Shown piece by piece: positions 22,440 to 33,780 of a stretch of DNA of 64,000 bases. Made by a program: the position numbers and the translations under genes. The stretch comes from Notamacropus eugenii (Eukaryota; Chordata; Mammalia; Diprotodontia; Macropodidae). The stretch is taken from assembly GCF_028372415.1 (NCBI RefSeq), contig NC_092879.1, positions 98,576,857 to 98,640,856 on the forward strand. Direction: 5' to 3'. Position 1 is the stretch's first letter; each line of letters opens with the position of its first letter. Below the pieces are notes generated by a model. It was not told the origin of the DNA. It ran no database searches and worked only from the letters and a program-made list of their open reading frames with translations.

Positions 22440-23600
22440 TGCATCCTTTCTGTCTTTACTTACCCTCTGGTTCTAATTGATCTGGGCAGCTTTCATTTGT
22501 GATTTCTTGAAATATTGTGTCCCTTTTCTTTTGAATCATTGTTTTTACAGAATCAAATGATTCTTAAATCATCTCTCTTTACCTTATTTTCCAGGTCAAT
22601 TGTTTTTAATATATCTTCCATTTTCAAATCTTTTAATTTTGTTCTAATATTTTCCGCTGTCTCATGGAGTCATTAATATTTCTGTTTGATCTAGTCTAGC
22701 TTTCAGAAATTTCATTTCTTGGATAGGTTTTCTGCTTTCTCTTCTAAACTATTTGTTGTTCTTCCAATTCTTTTCTCCAGACCTTTGTTTCTTTTTTTTT
22801 CTTTTTTAGCTCTTGCTTCGTTTCTATTCAGTATTCATGGTTGTTGTGAAAAATCCATTTTTCTTTTGAGTTCCTACTTATGGTTATTACGGAGTTACTT
22901 GCTTGTTCCTCCTTTTGGGGTACCTCTAGATTTGTAATCATTTTTAAAATACTGGTTAGACGATGTTCTCTTTGCTTTACTCATGTCTTCAGATTTAGTT
23001 CTTGAAGTGGGGCTTTGTTCCAGGGCCAGACTCTTCCCCTGCTATGTTCTATTCTGATCTTCACCTCCTGGAGTTAGGTCACCTTGAATCTTTGAGATTT
23101 TGAGCACTGGATCTTCAGGTCCCCCCTCTGGAATCTCAGACAAGAGTATTATGGACCCCAAAACTCCTGAGACTAGACTGTCCAGGTGTGAGTGCTGTGA
23201 CACTCACCGCTACTCACTGGTTGCTCCCCACTTGGGTTCCTGGATCTTCTGAGATCCCAACTCTGGGATTTTCTGACTCCCTTGGAGCTTTCCCAAGGGA
23301 ACTCTGTGCGCTTGCTGCCTCTAGGCACAAAGCCTTGCAGGCTCCTTCTGTCTTGTCCTGTCTTTTTTGCTGACAGGTTACCTTGAGCTGGCATTAGTTT
23401 TGCTGGCAAAGGCCTCCTTTTTTATTGCCCTCCTGCTTCTGATCGACTTTCTGTGTATTTTGGGGGCAGAAGAAGTCATTTAATGTGGTTCCTCTTCAGA
23501 TTTATTGAGTATTATTTAGTCTGGAGTGAACTGCAGGGTATTCTTGGAGTAATCACGTGAGAACTAAGCAGTTTGCTTCTCTTTCAGACAATTAATTTGG
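22440..23600 (-). mobile_element. L1 ORF1 and 5'UTR-like region, antisense
   Basis: On the + strand 'gatttcttgaaatattgtg', TTCTTAAATCATCTCTC and TATTTTCCAGGTCAATTGTTTTT match the complement of marsupial L1 ORF1 sequence. The following 22,600-22,900 part is T-rich, as expected from the complement of a Lys/Glu-rich coiled coil. From about 22,950 to 23,600 it turns more GC-balanced, which would fit a 5'UTR, but this part is inferred. A half-L1 (HAL1) origin is an alternative. Confidence 0.55.
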
Positions 23601-23604
23601 GCCA

Positions 23605-24075
23605 GAAGTCCAGGATGGGTCTAATTCAGTCTCTCAGGGTGAGAAAGGACCTCTGAAGCCAAATCTATCCCTGAATACAACACCCCAGCAAGTGCTCATG
23701 CAGTCTACATTTGAAGATTTCTAGGGGATAGAAAACTTATTACCTTCTCAGACAACCTATCCCACTTGTCTTTTACATTTGATTTTCTCTCTCCAAATAA
23801 TTTTGACACAATAGACCCTTCACAGTGTGGCCCTCTACATTTACCTGTACTCACTTTTGGACTAGCTCTAATTGCTGGGAAATCTTTCCTTACAGTGGGC
23901 CCAAGTCTACCTCTTAGCATCTTCCAGCTATTGTTGCTAAACTCTGCCCTCTGGAGCCATACAGAACAAATCGGTTCCCTCTGCTCCATCCTCTGGGAAG
24001 CAGAGAATATATTTCCATCAACGATGGCTAAAATGAGCCCCTTTAGTGCCAAAATCTTGCTAGGCTTCTTTTACG
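23605..24075 (+). mobile_element. CR1/L3-clade LINE 3'UTR
   Basis: It has the sense order AACACCCCAGCAAGTGCTCATGC, 'tgaagatttctaggggatag', GACAACCTATCCCAC and then GGACTAGCTCTAATTGCTGGG. It continues with AAATCTTTCCTTACAGTGGGCC and 'actctgccctctggagccatacagaacaaatc'. About 85 unrelated bases separate the last two blocks (23,775-23,855). Confidence 0.7.
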
Positions 24076-24434
24076 TAGACAAAAATCACTGACGTGACCC
24101 CCGACCCCTCTGTCCCAATGAGATGTTGCTGACTATGTGCCTTTTTAGTTGATGGTGGCCCAGTCGGGTGAAATCCACAAGGTCATTTTATAGCTGTGAT
24201 AATGAAATTAACATCTGAATACTTTCATCTTGTTCCTCCTCCCACAATACACGAGATGGCCAAAGGATCAATTTTTCTGCAGGCATTCTGCTGCCAATCC
24301 ATTTCTAAGGATATGTTCTTCTTATAACCGGGGGCTAGGCACAAAGGCGTCCTTTGAATCTTCCCAATGAGGCAGTTCATTGATTTTCTGACGGAATTGG
24401 CTGCCAAGAAGGCAAGAGTTTTAGGAAGTCGCTT

Positions 24435-24625
24435 CTGTAAACAATAACTCCCATTTCTAAAGTAATAGAAAATCACAGTTCCCCATTTCCATGGCACACT
24501 TTGAAACTTACAGAATGTTTTCTTTAAAACCACAAAAACCCTGTTTATAGATAATGAAGCTGACATTCTGAAGGAGATGAATTGAATGTCTTACTCAAGG
24601 TCACACAGCTAGTGGGTAGCATACC
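24435..24625 (-). mobile_element. MIR-type SINE, antisense
   Basis: ACAATAACTCCCATTTCTAAAGT, 'gatgaattgaatgtcttactcaaggtcacacagctagtggg' is the complement of a MIR. The core is diverged and the head is missing. Confidence 0.6.
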
Positions 24626-24896
24626 CCGAGTTTCTATTTTTGATAAATCTCTTTCCACAGAATGAGTTGGACTTAACTCCAGGATCTGGGGGTGCTAAGT
24701 ATTGTCCTTAACACCTACAGGACTGGGCACCCACCCTAAGAAACATATACCATAAATTCAAAGATTCCAACCCCTTTCATCTACTTTTCAGTTATTTGTT
24801 TTAGTCAAATTTTCCTATTTTAAATGTTATAGATGAGCATTTTTCTGTGTGATTCTACAAACTTTATCCTAACATACAAAACCTTCATTTTTTCAA

Positions 24897-25090
24897 GTCA
24901 ATCAATCAATCAAGAAACATTTATTAAGCAGTTACCATGTGCCAGGCACTGTGCCAAGCACTGGGATTACAAAAAGAGACAAAAGACAATCCCTGCCTTC
25001 AAGGAGCTTACAATCTAATGTACACATGCAAGCAAATACGTACAAAGCAAGCTACATACAGGAAAAATAGGAAATAACCAAGAAGTGCTA
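24897..25090 (-). mobile_element. L2 tail, antisense, well preserved
   Basis: It starts with an (AATC)n-like end, then ACATTTATTAAGCAGTTACC, ATGTGCCAGGCACTGTGCC, 'aagcactgggattacaaaaag' and CCTGCCTTCAAGGAGCTTAC. It is the mirror image of the many + strand L2 tails. Confidence 0.85.
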
Positions 25091-25206
25091 GTGATTACCT
25101 CTAGATAACGTTTCTGTTTTGAGTTGAGTTCTCTGACAATGACTAAGGAGGAAAGTCCTAGTTAATCTTACAGACTGAACTTGTTGGCTGGTTAACATTG
25201 TCTTCT

Positions 25207-25250
25207 TGGTGGGTGTGTGTGGGTGTGTGTGTGTGTGTCTGTACACACAC
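25207..25250. repeat. TG-rich simple repeat
   Basis: GGTGTGTGTGGGTGTGTGTG followed by TGTGTGTCTGTACACACAC makes a short TG-rich tract with a self-complementary end. Confidence 0.9.
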
Positions 25251-25514
25251 AACAACCGGTGTCTGTAGCCCCATTCCTCTGGCCCTTTGACTTGCATGCA
25301 CACATACACACAACCCCGCACCAGACTTCTTATGATGAAAAACATGGATCAGCTTTTTACAATGCCATCCTAGACAGAGGAAATCAGGCTAAATGGGCTA
25401 GACGTTGTGCAGTGTCTATTTTTAGGAACTGTTACATCATAATCTTAAGGGAGTGTGCTTTTGCTTATTCCTGTCTCCATGCCTGAAATGTCCTCCCTGT
25501 CCCCTTTCCCAGAA

Positions 25515-25760
25515 AGAAGTAGTGGGAGGAAAAGTCGTGGATTAGGGGCAGGAGGGATCTTGAATTCTGGCTCTAACGCTTACTAATTATGTGACTGTGG
25601 GAAACCACTTACCTCCTTGGAGCTTTAGTTGCCTCATTTGTTGATGGTGCCATAGTAACTACCTAGTACCACAGATTCAGAGCTGGGCGGGACCTTGAAA
25701 GTCATTTGTTCTAAAGCCCACACAAACTCACAGGGTTATTGGGTTCAGACAACAGACTTG
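25515..25760 (+). mobile_element. MIR-type SINE and adjoining SINE-like fragment
   Basis: AAGTCGTGGATTAGGGGCAGG, then 'ttgaattctggctctaacgcttactaattatgtgactgtggg' and GTTGCCTCATTTGTTGATGG give a diverged sense MIR. From 25,675, CAGAGCTGGGCGGGACCTTGAAAG begins a second fragment of the antisense MIR-like type. Confidence 0.6.
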
Positions 25761-25789
25761 AGACCTACAGAAATGGAAGGTATGCCATC

Positions 25790-26045
25790 CTTCCAGGACC
25801 AGCTGCATCTCATCTCCTCTGTGAGGTTCATCCTTTCTCTGAAATCTTTCCTGTGGCCACTGCAGCCCACACTGAGCTCCTATTGGAACTAATACCTCTA
25901 TCACTTCCTTGACATTTATTAGATATGAACTCATATTGTTAATTTCTTATTTGTGTGTTTGTCTCCTTCCATTAACTAGACCTGAAGACCTCAGGACTTG
26001 GTACAAAGCTGGGCTCCTTGAGGGAAGGGATCTTGGACTGTTTTC
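25790..26045 (+). mobile_element. old L2/L3 3' end
   Basis: 'gaaatctttcctgtggccactgcagccc', GACATTTATTAGATATGAAC and 'gctgggctccttgagggaagggatctt' preserve the order of an L2 or L3 3' end. The final tail is lost. Confidence 0.5.
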
Positions 26046-26129
26046 AGAGAAGCATTCAGGGGTTAAAGATAAGGTCGGGGGAGAGTCTAGCACCCCTCTG
26101 ACTGTTCAGACCATTTCCAGATGATTATG

Positions 26130-26505
26130 TTCACATTCATATACCACACATGAGGAGGAACATTGACAAACAGGAATGCTCAGAGGAGCACTACCAGCAT
26201 GGTGAAAGGTCCCAAGGTCATGCCATATGAGGATCAGTGGAAGGAAATGGGCAAGTTAGCCTGGACAAGAGAGGAGTCTGGGAGACCATGAGAGCTGTTT
26301 TCAAGTATTTGACAGACTGTCATGGGAAAGAGGGCCTAGGCTTATTTTGGCTTATTTGGTTCCAAAGGGAAAAACCAGGAGCAATTTTGTGATGAAATTG
26401 CAAAGGGGCAGGTTGAGGCATGAGGTCAGATAAAACTTTCCAGGAGAGCTGTTCAAAAGCAGAATGGGATGGCTCGAGAGTAGTGAGCTCCTGGAACCTA
26501 CAGAA
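26130..26505 (-). mobile_element. CR1/L3-clade LINE 3'UTR, antisense
   Basis: CATATGAGGATCAGTGGAAGGAAATGGG, 'tttcaagtatttgacagactgtcatgggaaagagg' and GCAGAATGGGATGGCTCGAGAG are the expected + strand view of an antisense CR1/L3 3'UTR. The copy at 62.7-63.3 kb has the same order. Confidence 0.7.
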
Positions 26506-26609
26506 CTTCATACAGAAGCACTAACCACTAGGCAGAAATGCTGTTGAGGAAATTCTTCTTCTCCAAATGTGGGTGGAGCTAATTGGTTCCACCAGTTGAG
26601 CCTAAGTGA

Positions 26610-26735
26610 CCCATCTACCTCTGGTCTTCTAGGATTCTTGGGCCTTCTCTTACTTATTCTTGTCTCCTTTTCTTGTAGCTTTACACAATGCCTACCATGG
26701 AATAGACACTCAATAAAGATTTGGTGGTTGGTTGA
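26610..26735 (+). mobile_element. old L2/MIR tail
   Basis: 'tgtagctttacacaatgcctaccatggaatagacactcaataaag' followed by TTTGGTGGTTGGTTGA is a diverged tail. 26,736-27,875 shows no other feature that I can name, apart from a (TCTG)n-like tract at 27,768-27,805. Confidence 0.55.
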
Positions 26736-27879
26736 AAACGACCAGAATTTCATTATGTGTGGCCACCAATCAGCCTCTCATGAAAGTCCTTACTGAGAGC
26801 CAACCTCAAAGGGATTTGAAGCAATCTTTTGAAGACCCCAAAGTTCTAAAGATCTCAGCACTCTAGTAAAGTTCCATTTGTTCCTTAACTCTGGCCACAA
26901 CCTCCCTTCTGTAGGAGATATATATCTCGACACCCCGTCTCGTAGCTCTATAACAAGCAGGGAGTAGTCACACACAAGTGCACAGATGCAAGTCTCTGGT
27001 TTTGAATGAACTGAAGGGGGATCTCAGTGTACTCATGAGAGAAGACACCTGTACTTTTATTTCAACCTTTAAAGACCTGGCAAGAAGACCATAGCTTCCT
27101 GGAATCCAGAGTGCCTTTCTTCTGGGTCCACAAGCCTTCAGCTATCTAGCTTATCATGTAAGCCAATCTATGTTGGTAGTAACCCTCCTCCTCCTCCTTT
27201 CTCAGCCCACATCCACCATTTCTTTAGCACTTTATGGTTACACAGGCCTTCTTGCCCTGGCTTCCTGCTCCTCACAACAACCCTGGAAGGTAAGTATCAT
27301 GCCAATTGTCTTCACTTCCTTTGTTGGTGATTTTTAAGTGAGGCAGGAGACCCCCTTGTCCAGGGTGGAAGAGAGGAAATTCTGGCCCAGGGGTTCAACC
27401 AGCTCTGATTGTGACTTTTCTTAGTTGAATTAATCTAAGATCACAGCATGGCCTCAGTTTTCTTTGCTGTAAAGGGATTGAACCAGATGACACTGTTGGA
27501 GCAAAGGTTCAGGCCCTAGGGCTACAATGCCAAAAATGCCCAGATCCCTGTCCTCAGGAAGCTTCCATTCGGTTGGCCAGGATATCTTGCTTTGAGGAAG
27601 GCTCAAGGTGAGGTGGAGCAGGGTAACTGAGCAGGGCTTTATCTGAGCTGAGCCTTGAGTGGCTGAAAAGTGGGCCTGTGCCTGGCCTTCAGGAGGCCCA
27701 GAGCCTTCATGCTGCCCCACTGAGGAGAGCTTAAAGCTACTCTTGCTCTCTGAGAGCTCTCTTTGTCTCTCTCTGTCTGTCTCTGTCTCTGTGTGTCTCT
27801 CTCATATCAATCCACATGGATGGTTGTCTCTCCTCTTACAGCAGGCCTAGGCCTGCTGATTGATAGTAGCTCAAGGAAG

Positions 27880-28345
27880 TTACTTGGAGCTAATTTTGGC
27901 CTCTAAAAATTCTCCATGGGCACCCTGCACCAAGCCCGGCGCCATCATTCTGCTGCCCTGCTGTGTCCTTATTGCCTTCAGGTTCATTCTCTGTCCTCAA
28001 TCCCACCACTTCCATTTAAGAGGAGAAGGCTCGCACCCATTACCTCAGTTTCCTCTTCTTTCTCTTTCTTCTATACCCTCTGCCTTCTGTGTCTTGACTT
28101 CACCATTCAACTGAAACTGCTCTCCAAAGTTCCCCAGGATGCCACAGCCCGCCTCAACCTCTCTGTGGTCTCAGCCACTGACCATCACGTCCTCCTCTGC
28201 TTACTCTCTTCCATCTAGGTTTGGGGATGCTGCTGTCTCCTAGTTTTCCTCCTACCTGTCTCAACGCTGCTTCTGTCCCCTCTGCTGGCTCATCATCCAG
28301 ATCACAGCCCTTAATTGTGGTTGTTCCTCAAAGTTCTGTCCTAAA
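27880..28345 (+). mobile_element. L2 LINE, reverse transcriptase region (5' part of split copy)
   Basis: CACCATTCAACTGAAACTGCTCTCC corresponds to the L2 ORF2 stretch HHSTETAL just before reverse transcriptase motif A. TCCTCCTACCTGTCTCAACGCTGC, then 'ggctcatcatccagatcacagccc' and GGTTGTTCCTCAAAGTTCTGTCC follow in consensus order. The frame is broken in several places. The element is then interrupted by a SINE and resumes at 28,622. Confidence 0.75.
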
Positions 28346-28357
28346 TCCACATTTTCA

Positions 28358-28621
28358 TCTAGGTGGCATGGTGGTTAGAGCTCCAGGTCTGGAGTCAGGA
28401 AGACCCAAGTTCCAATCCAGCCTCAGATACTTACTAGCTGTGTGATCCTGTTTGCCTCAGTTTCCTCATCTGTAAAATAGGGATGATGATAGGGGTACCA
28501 TCATCCCCAGGGTTGTTATGAGGCTCAAATGGTATCACAACAATAAAGTGCTTAGCAGGGTATCTGGCGCATAGTAGGCCCTAGAATAAATGTCAGCTTT
28601 TATTATTGTTATCATTTTCTT
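28358..28621 (+). mobile_element. MIR-like CORE-SINE nested in L2
   Basis: It starts with ATCTAGGTGGCATGGTGG, has the B-box-like AAGTTCCAATCCAGCC, the core TACTTACTAGCTGTGTGATCC, and an L2-type tail ('gggtatctggcgcatagtaggccc') ending with TTATTATTGTTATCATTTTC. Left CATTTTCATCT and right TCATTTTCTTT may be a decayed target-site duplication. Confidence 0.8.
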
Positions 28622-29655
28622 TCTTGATAACTTCACCAAATCCCATAGGCTGAATTCTCATCTCGAGGCACATGAGTCTCAGAGCTCTGTCTCCAGCCCC
28701 AATCTCTCTCCCAAGCTTCAGTTTCACATCACCAATTGCCTCATGGGCATCTTGAACGGGATGTCCTGGATATGCCACACTCAAATTCATAGAGCTCATG
28801 CTCTCCCTTCCCCAAACCCTCCTCTTTTCCAGGCTTCCCTATTTGGATCAAAGGTCCCATTCTCTTTCCCACCTGTCAGGTCTGTAGCCTGTAGTCCAGT
28901 GTCCTGGACTCCTCATGCTCCCTAAGCTTCCATATCCAATCAGTTTCCAAATGCCCCCACCATGTCTCTCCCATTTGACTGCATCCCTTCACTCACTCAG
29001 CTCCCACCTTAATTCAGGCCTCCTCACTCCTCACCAGGATTGCTGCCCCAGCCTCCTCATTGGTCTTCCTGCTTCAGGTCTCTCCCTACTTCAGTCCACC
29101 CTCCACAGTCGTGGTGCCAAAGTGATTTTCCTCAAACATAGAGCTGACCACTTGGCTCCCCTACTAACTCCATTCCAGAGGCTCAGAGGATCAAATATCA
29201 AATCCTCTGTTTAGCTTTAAAAGTCCTACTCAAGTCAGCCTCCTGCACTGGGGGATTCCTCCAAACTAGCCTCCTCCCTGTTCCTCACACATCATGCCAT
29301 TTCCCACCTCCACGCCTTTGCCATGGTTCTCCATCCTCACTGCTGCCTCCCAGTTTCTCTCTTGCCTTAACATGCAGCTTAAGCCCTCACTCCCGTCTAC
29401 ATTGTAGAATGTACAGGAAGCCTTTCCAGATCCTCATCTGCCAAGACTAGTGGGCTCCCTCCTAAACCACATCATGTAGAACTGCTTTGTATACGCTGTG
29501 CTTATTCACTTTATACTATTTACCCTTCTGTATATGCTCATTGTCTCTCCCCATTCATGTGTTACTTTGCAAACAGGAATTGTTTCCATCTCTCTATTTG
29601 TACCATCAGCGCCTAGCACAGTGCCTGGCACACAGTAGGTGCTTAATAAATGGTT
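28622..29655 (+). mobile_element. L2 LINE, ORF2 C-terminus and 3'UTR (3' part of split copy)
   Basis: The region encodes recognisable L2 blocks in different frames: an ASLFGSKVPF segment, then LLIGLPASGLSLLQSTLHSR, AKVIFLKHRADHLAPLL, and finally the 3'UTR with GCGCCTAGCACAGTGCCTGG and AGTAGGTGCTTAATAAATGG. Together with 27,880-28,345 this is one of the longest L2 copies in the window. It carries frame breaks and is not functional. Confidence 0.85.
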
Positions 29656-29800
29656 GTAGTTGCTCATCCTTCGTTCTCAAAGGAGACCAATGACATCACA
29701 ACATCGATGTCTTGACTGGCTCATGAAATGGAAATGTTTGGTGAGTGACTGTTAGATTGGCATCCCATTTCACTGACAAGATTGAGGTCATCTACTTAGT
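29656..29800 (+). mobile_element. RTE-related SINE fragment
   Basis: GTTGCTCATCCTTCGTTCTCAAAGGAGACC, then AATGACATCACAACATCGATG, is the start of a marsupial repeat related to RTE 3' ends (common form: CGTTCTCGAAGAGGACCATGACATC). It begins directly at the L2 end. Confidence 0.55.
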
Positions 29801-29819
29801 AAGAGCTTTCTCTGCTTTC

Positions 29820-30620
29820 CTCCTCCACTCATGGAAACGGCTCAACTTCTCATCATCACCTCCCACTGTTTACTGAATCCTTCCCTCTTTTCACAGATGG
29901 TGAGAAATCCCTCATCTCCCTGTGTCCTCGGGGACAGCCATTCCTAACTCTCCAAGGACTTTGAAATGGCCTTTATCCTCTTTCTCCTATATATTCAAGC
30001 TCCCCTCTCCTTCTCGTACACCTAGGAACTTGCTCCAGGCTCCTCAGTCCTAAAATAAGCTTTCCCTTCACTTATCTCCTTCAGCCAGCTGCCCTCCCAC
30101 TTCCTTCTCTCTCCTGACCTGTTTGGTATCAAACTTCTTGAAAGCAAGTCTTATACTTGACACTTTGGCATCCTTATCCACCCTCTTTACCCAGCTTTTG
30201 GTAATCTGGTTTCCATTTCTGCCCCATCTCTGTCTGTCTCTTTTTGTTTCTTGTTTCCCAAGACCTTCAAATCACCAAATCCAATGGCCTTCTTCAATCT
30301 TTGCACCGTTTGACATTCCTGCAACTTACCACACTGTTGCTGACCCCACCCCCCCATTTCTCCTTCCTTGGCTTCCTGTTTTCTTCCCCACTTTTCCAGC
30401 TGCTCCTTCTCTGTCCTCCTGGCTGCCTCTTCATCCTCTTCCTGACTCCTTAATGGAGGTGTTCCCCGGGACCTCTTCTCTACCCTCTATTTCTTTTCTG
30501 TCTTCAGTCTCTTCCTTGGCAAGCTCACCCATTGCCAGCTATAGCTTCCAAGCCCCTAACTCCAGGCCTCTAATCCCATTCTCTTCTCTGAGACACCGAG
30601 CCTCATCTCCAACTCTCTAT
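29820..30620 (+). mobile_element. L2 LINE, ORF2 region, diverged
   Basis: 'aaacttcttgaaagcaagtcttatacttg', 'accaaatccaatggccttcttcaatctttg' and GTTCCCCGGGACCTCTTCTC, TACCCTCTATTTC fit the L2 reverse transcriptase region in order. The longest frame here (199 codons from 30,123) is a chance opening through Ser/Pro/Leu-rich decayed L2 and not a gene. Confidence 0.6.
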
Positions 30621-30621
30621 A

Positions 30622-30830
30622 ACAGAGGTGCCAAACAGAAAGCTGGGGGGAGGAGTGCATGCAGCCCACGATCCTCCCCAGGGCCCCTGGAATTCCACTC
30701 AAATGGTCGCTATCTAATTTGAATGTGTAGCTGTATTAATAATAAAGAAAAATGTCAACACGTGGTTTCCTAAGTCAACGTACAGCCTTCAGGGGACCTC
30801 ATGGATGGGTTCTCGATCCCCCTTTCTGTC
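30622..30830. mobile_element. unclassified medium-copy repeat, copy B
   Basis: It begins AGAGGTGCCAAAC and contains 'catgcagcccacgatcctccccagggcccctgg', 'aataataaagaaaaatgtcaacacgtggtttcctaagtcaacgt'. It resembles the inverted copy at 9,480-9,695. It sits inside L2-like sequence. The class is uncertain. Confidence 0.45.
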
Positions 30831-30839
30831 TGAGTTTGC

Positions 30840-31420
30840 CGCCAGCCTCCACCGGATCTCAAACCCTCTTCATCCCAAACCAAACCACCCTTCATCACTG
30901 GCTGCTTCCACTGTACCAAGTCTTCCTGCTGGCCCTCTCTCTGGTGCCATGTGTTGCCCTCTCTGTACTACCGCTATGGGTGATGTTTAGAATTCTCTCC
31001 TTATACCTAGAATGGGTGCTATCATTCCCCTGTTCAACAATCCTCAGCGGTTCCCTGTTGCCCTCCAAGGAAAGTTTGAGGTGGCGTGCCATTCAAGACC
31101 CTCAGCATTCTAGGGTCTTCCTAGCTTTGTAGTCTCAGCTCACATTGCTCCCCTGCACAGTGTCTAAACCACGGCCCACATGGACTTACTGTCCCCTGAA
31201 TGAGGCGTGTGTTTTCCAACCTTCATGCTTCTGTGGCAGGATTTCTTAAACTCCCTTCTTTGCCAATTCAAATGCCATAGTCTCCAGGAGGTCTTCCCTG
31301 GTGCTCTCAGTCAGTAGTGACCTTCTGGTCACCCCAACTGCCCAGAGAACTGTGTTGGTCCCCCTCTGTGCACTTAGTAGGTGACCCTGTCATAGCCCTG
31401 TGCTAGATGGTAAGCAGCTC
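30840..31420 (+). mobile_element. old L2-type LINE 3' region
   Basis: 'cctgttcaacaatcctcagcggttccctgttgccctcc', then GTGGCGTGCCATTCAAGACCC and 'aactcccttctttgccaattcaaatgcc' follow L2 order. It may continue the element at 29,820 beyond the intervening repeat. Confidence 0.5.
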
Positions 31421-31639
31421 CGCCAGGCCCAACATTCCACTGGGCACATGGTTCTTTCCTTGCTCTCCAATGGCTAGTAGCTTGTTAGTTGCAATGCATC
31501 TCTAAGTTGCACAGTTTAGGACAGGAGGCCCTTCCCTTTCCTCCAATCCCCCAGGCTATCCTGGCTCCATTTCCAGGATAAAGAGGTGGGGAGTGGGATA
31601 CTGCCCCAGCTTAGCGGAGCCAACCTTGGAAACCCAAGG

Positions 31640-31930
31640 TTGTCCCATTTAGAGTTACGGTTATTTGGGGATTTGATAGAATCGGAGCCAGGAGAGACCT
31701 ATGCTCAAATGCTACCTACGTGACTTATTAGCTGTTTGATCACAAGTAAGTCACTTCAGGTCTGAGCCTAGTTTGCTCATCTGTAAACTGGAGAGAACGA
31801 TCCATGGAAGACCCATCTCACTGAGTTTTTGTTTCAGGCTCAAATGGAATAGTGCATGTAAAGACACGTGCAAATCCTCACATGCCATGAAAGTCCCAGT
31901 TGTAACAATAATATGAATTATTACCATTAC
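31640..31930 (+). mobile_element. MIR-type SINE
   Basis: ATAGAATCGGAGCCAGGAGAGACC, 'acttattagctgtttgatcacaagtaagtcacttcagg', GCTCATCTGTAAACTGGAGAG and 'gtgcatgtaaagacacgtgc' give the sense MIR order up to the L2-like end. Confidence 0.75.
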
Positions 31931-31989
31931 CAACAAATCCTAGAGAACATTGGTAGGAAGACTTAAGAAGACCTCTGAAAAGTTCTCAT

Positions 31990-32225
31990 TGACCCTTAGG
32001 CAGCTAAGTCAGGAAGACCTGACTCATTCAAATATGACCTCAGACACTTACTAGCTGTGTGACTCCGGGCAAATCATTTCACTACTGTCTGCCTCAGTTT
32101 TCTCAACTGTAAAATGGGGATAATAGCACCTGCCTCCCAGATGGTGGTGAGGATTAAGTGAGATAATATCTGGAAAGTCCTAAGCACAGTGCAGGGCACA
32201 TTCTAGGCTCTCTAGAAACGCTTCT
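31990..32225 (+). mobile_element. MIR/MAR-type CORE-SINE
   Basis: CAGGAAGACCTGACTCATTC, 'acctcagacacttactagctgtgtgactccgggc', CTCAACTGTAAAATGGGGATAATAGC and 'aagcacagtgcagggcacattctaggc' are in sense order. The tail is of the L2 type, so it is MIR-like and not MAR1. Confidence 0.8.
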
Positions 32226-32880
32226 TCCCTCCCTCCTCACTGTTCTTCACTGGCTGACCCCCAATTCCCCTTACCACAGCCCCCAGCAGTAATCCAGTCT
32301 CTGCCAGTCCCCCTCCTGTGAGGGGACAGCTTCCCCCCTTCCATTCTTGGATGGCTCTCCTTGTTAGGAAGTTTGTCTTTCCTTCAAGGGCAAGTCAGCC
32401 CCTCTGGACATCCCCTCATTGTTCCAGGCTCTGCCCTAGGGGGCTGAGCTGGACAAGTTAGTCAATCCCTCTTCCAGGGGGCAGCAGGCCCCGGCGCCCT
32501 GGGGGCTGCTGGGAGTTTGCATTGAAATGCTGATTTTAGCACTGACCTGGGTTTTTTCTGGCTTGAGCCTGGCCAGCTCATGATAATTTGGATGTCTATT
32601 ATTATAAGCCTGGAAGAGTGTTCAGCCTCAGGGTCAGCCCATGGGGAAGGGGGCTCCTTTTCAGATTCTCACTAACCTCTGGAGACTGGCAGCCACCCAA
32701 AGGGAAAAACAAAAAGTTGTTTGTTTGGGGATTTTTTCCCCACCTTGCCCTTGGGAAATAAGAAGTCAGGTCAAGCGTGAAATATCCTTCCCCTAAAGGA
32801 AACCAAACCTCAGAGTTTATATTCTTATATTATTTCATTAAAGACAGGCAACCAACAGCAAGAGAGCTGAGGACTGTAAT

Positions 32881-32887
32881 GTGGTGT

Positions 32888-32923
<36 letters not shown>

Positions 32924-32960
32924 TGTGCTTGTGGGTGTGTGCTCGTATGTGTGCCTGTGT
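32881..32960. repeat. (GT)n microsatellite
   Basis: A GT repeat of about 40 bases is followed by a degenerate GT-rich part up to about 32,970. Both strands show Val/Cys or His/Thr repeat frames that are artefacts. Confidence 0.95.
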
Positions 32961-33119
32961 GTATGGGTGTGACAGGACTTAGGAAGGCACAGTGTAAGCA
33001 GAGAACTGAGAATGTGGCATCCTCCCTGGAGAACAGGACAATTGCCATGCTATGCCCAGAAAGGAAGGGGTCCCAGATCAGAATGAGGCCCAGAGCTGGT
33101 AGGGGCCCCAGACACCACT

Positions 33120-33245
33120 GAGTCCAGAGGAGGGAGCTGAGACTTTGAATCTGGAAAGGGCCCTGCCTAGGATCCCACAGCTAGGATATGGCCAAGGCAG
33201 GATTTGAGCCCAGGTCTTTCTGATTCAAAGTACTTGTGTACCTTC
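33120..33245 (-). mobile_element. MIR-related SINE, antisense
   Basis: 'gggccctgcctaggatcccacagctaggatatggcc', AAGGCAGGATTTGAGCCCAGG and TCTTTCTGATTCAAAG are the complement of a MIR core and head. Confidence 0.65.
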
Positions 33246-33589
33246 TGTGCACTTACTGGGGGGTACCTTCACGTGACAATGCCTTTCCTAATGATAAACA
33301 TGCCATCAAAGCCCAAGCAACCAATCTTGTGAAGCCAGGGTGATATTCGACAGGACTTTCTGTGTCCTAAGATTGTGGTCACTGGATTGGGCTCAGGTGC
33401 TACCCTAGGCTGGACCCTGCACTGCAGCCTATGGCATGTCCTGGCTCCTGTGGCTCAGAGGGAGCAGAGGCAGCGTCAGGTGGTGGGGCGGCCCTACACA
33501 AAGTGATTGGAATGATTAGCTTCATGTGGCGGGTAGCAGGGAGAGTGGTGTTCCTCTGTTAGTATGAGAATATATATTCTCTATCCTTA

Positions 33590-33780
33590 TGATTGGCACT
33601 CATAGTACTGGGGTGCTTCCAAAAGCTCCCAAAGCATTTCCCATGCAGGAGCTCATACGATGTCCGATGAGGAAGGTACTGTTATTATCCCTAAAAGACT
33701 GACTCTTCCCAGGCCTTCCTGACTCAGAGTCTAGCACTTTATCCATAATGCCACGTCGCCTCCTGGCTTCTCTACTTCAG
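33590..33780 (-). mobile_element. MIR-type SINE, antisense, diverged
   Basis: 'ccaaagcatttcccatgcaggagctcatacg', GAGGAAGGTACTGTTATTATCCC, CAGGCCTTCCTGACTCAGAGTC and 'tccataatgccacgtcgcctcc' are in antisense MIR order. The core between the third and second blocks is deleted. Confidence 0.65.

Noticed and set aside
30123-30722. 199-codon open frame on +
   Set aside because: It is Ser/Pro/Leu-rich and follows a decayed L2 reverse transcriptase region before running into another repeat.
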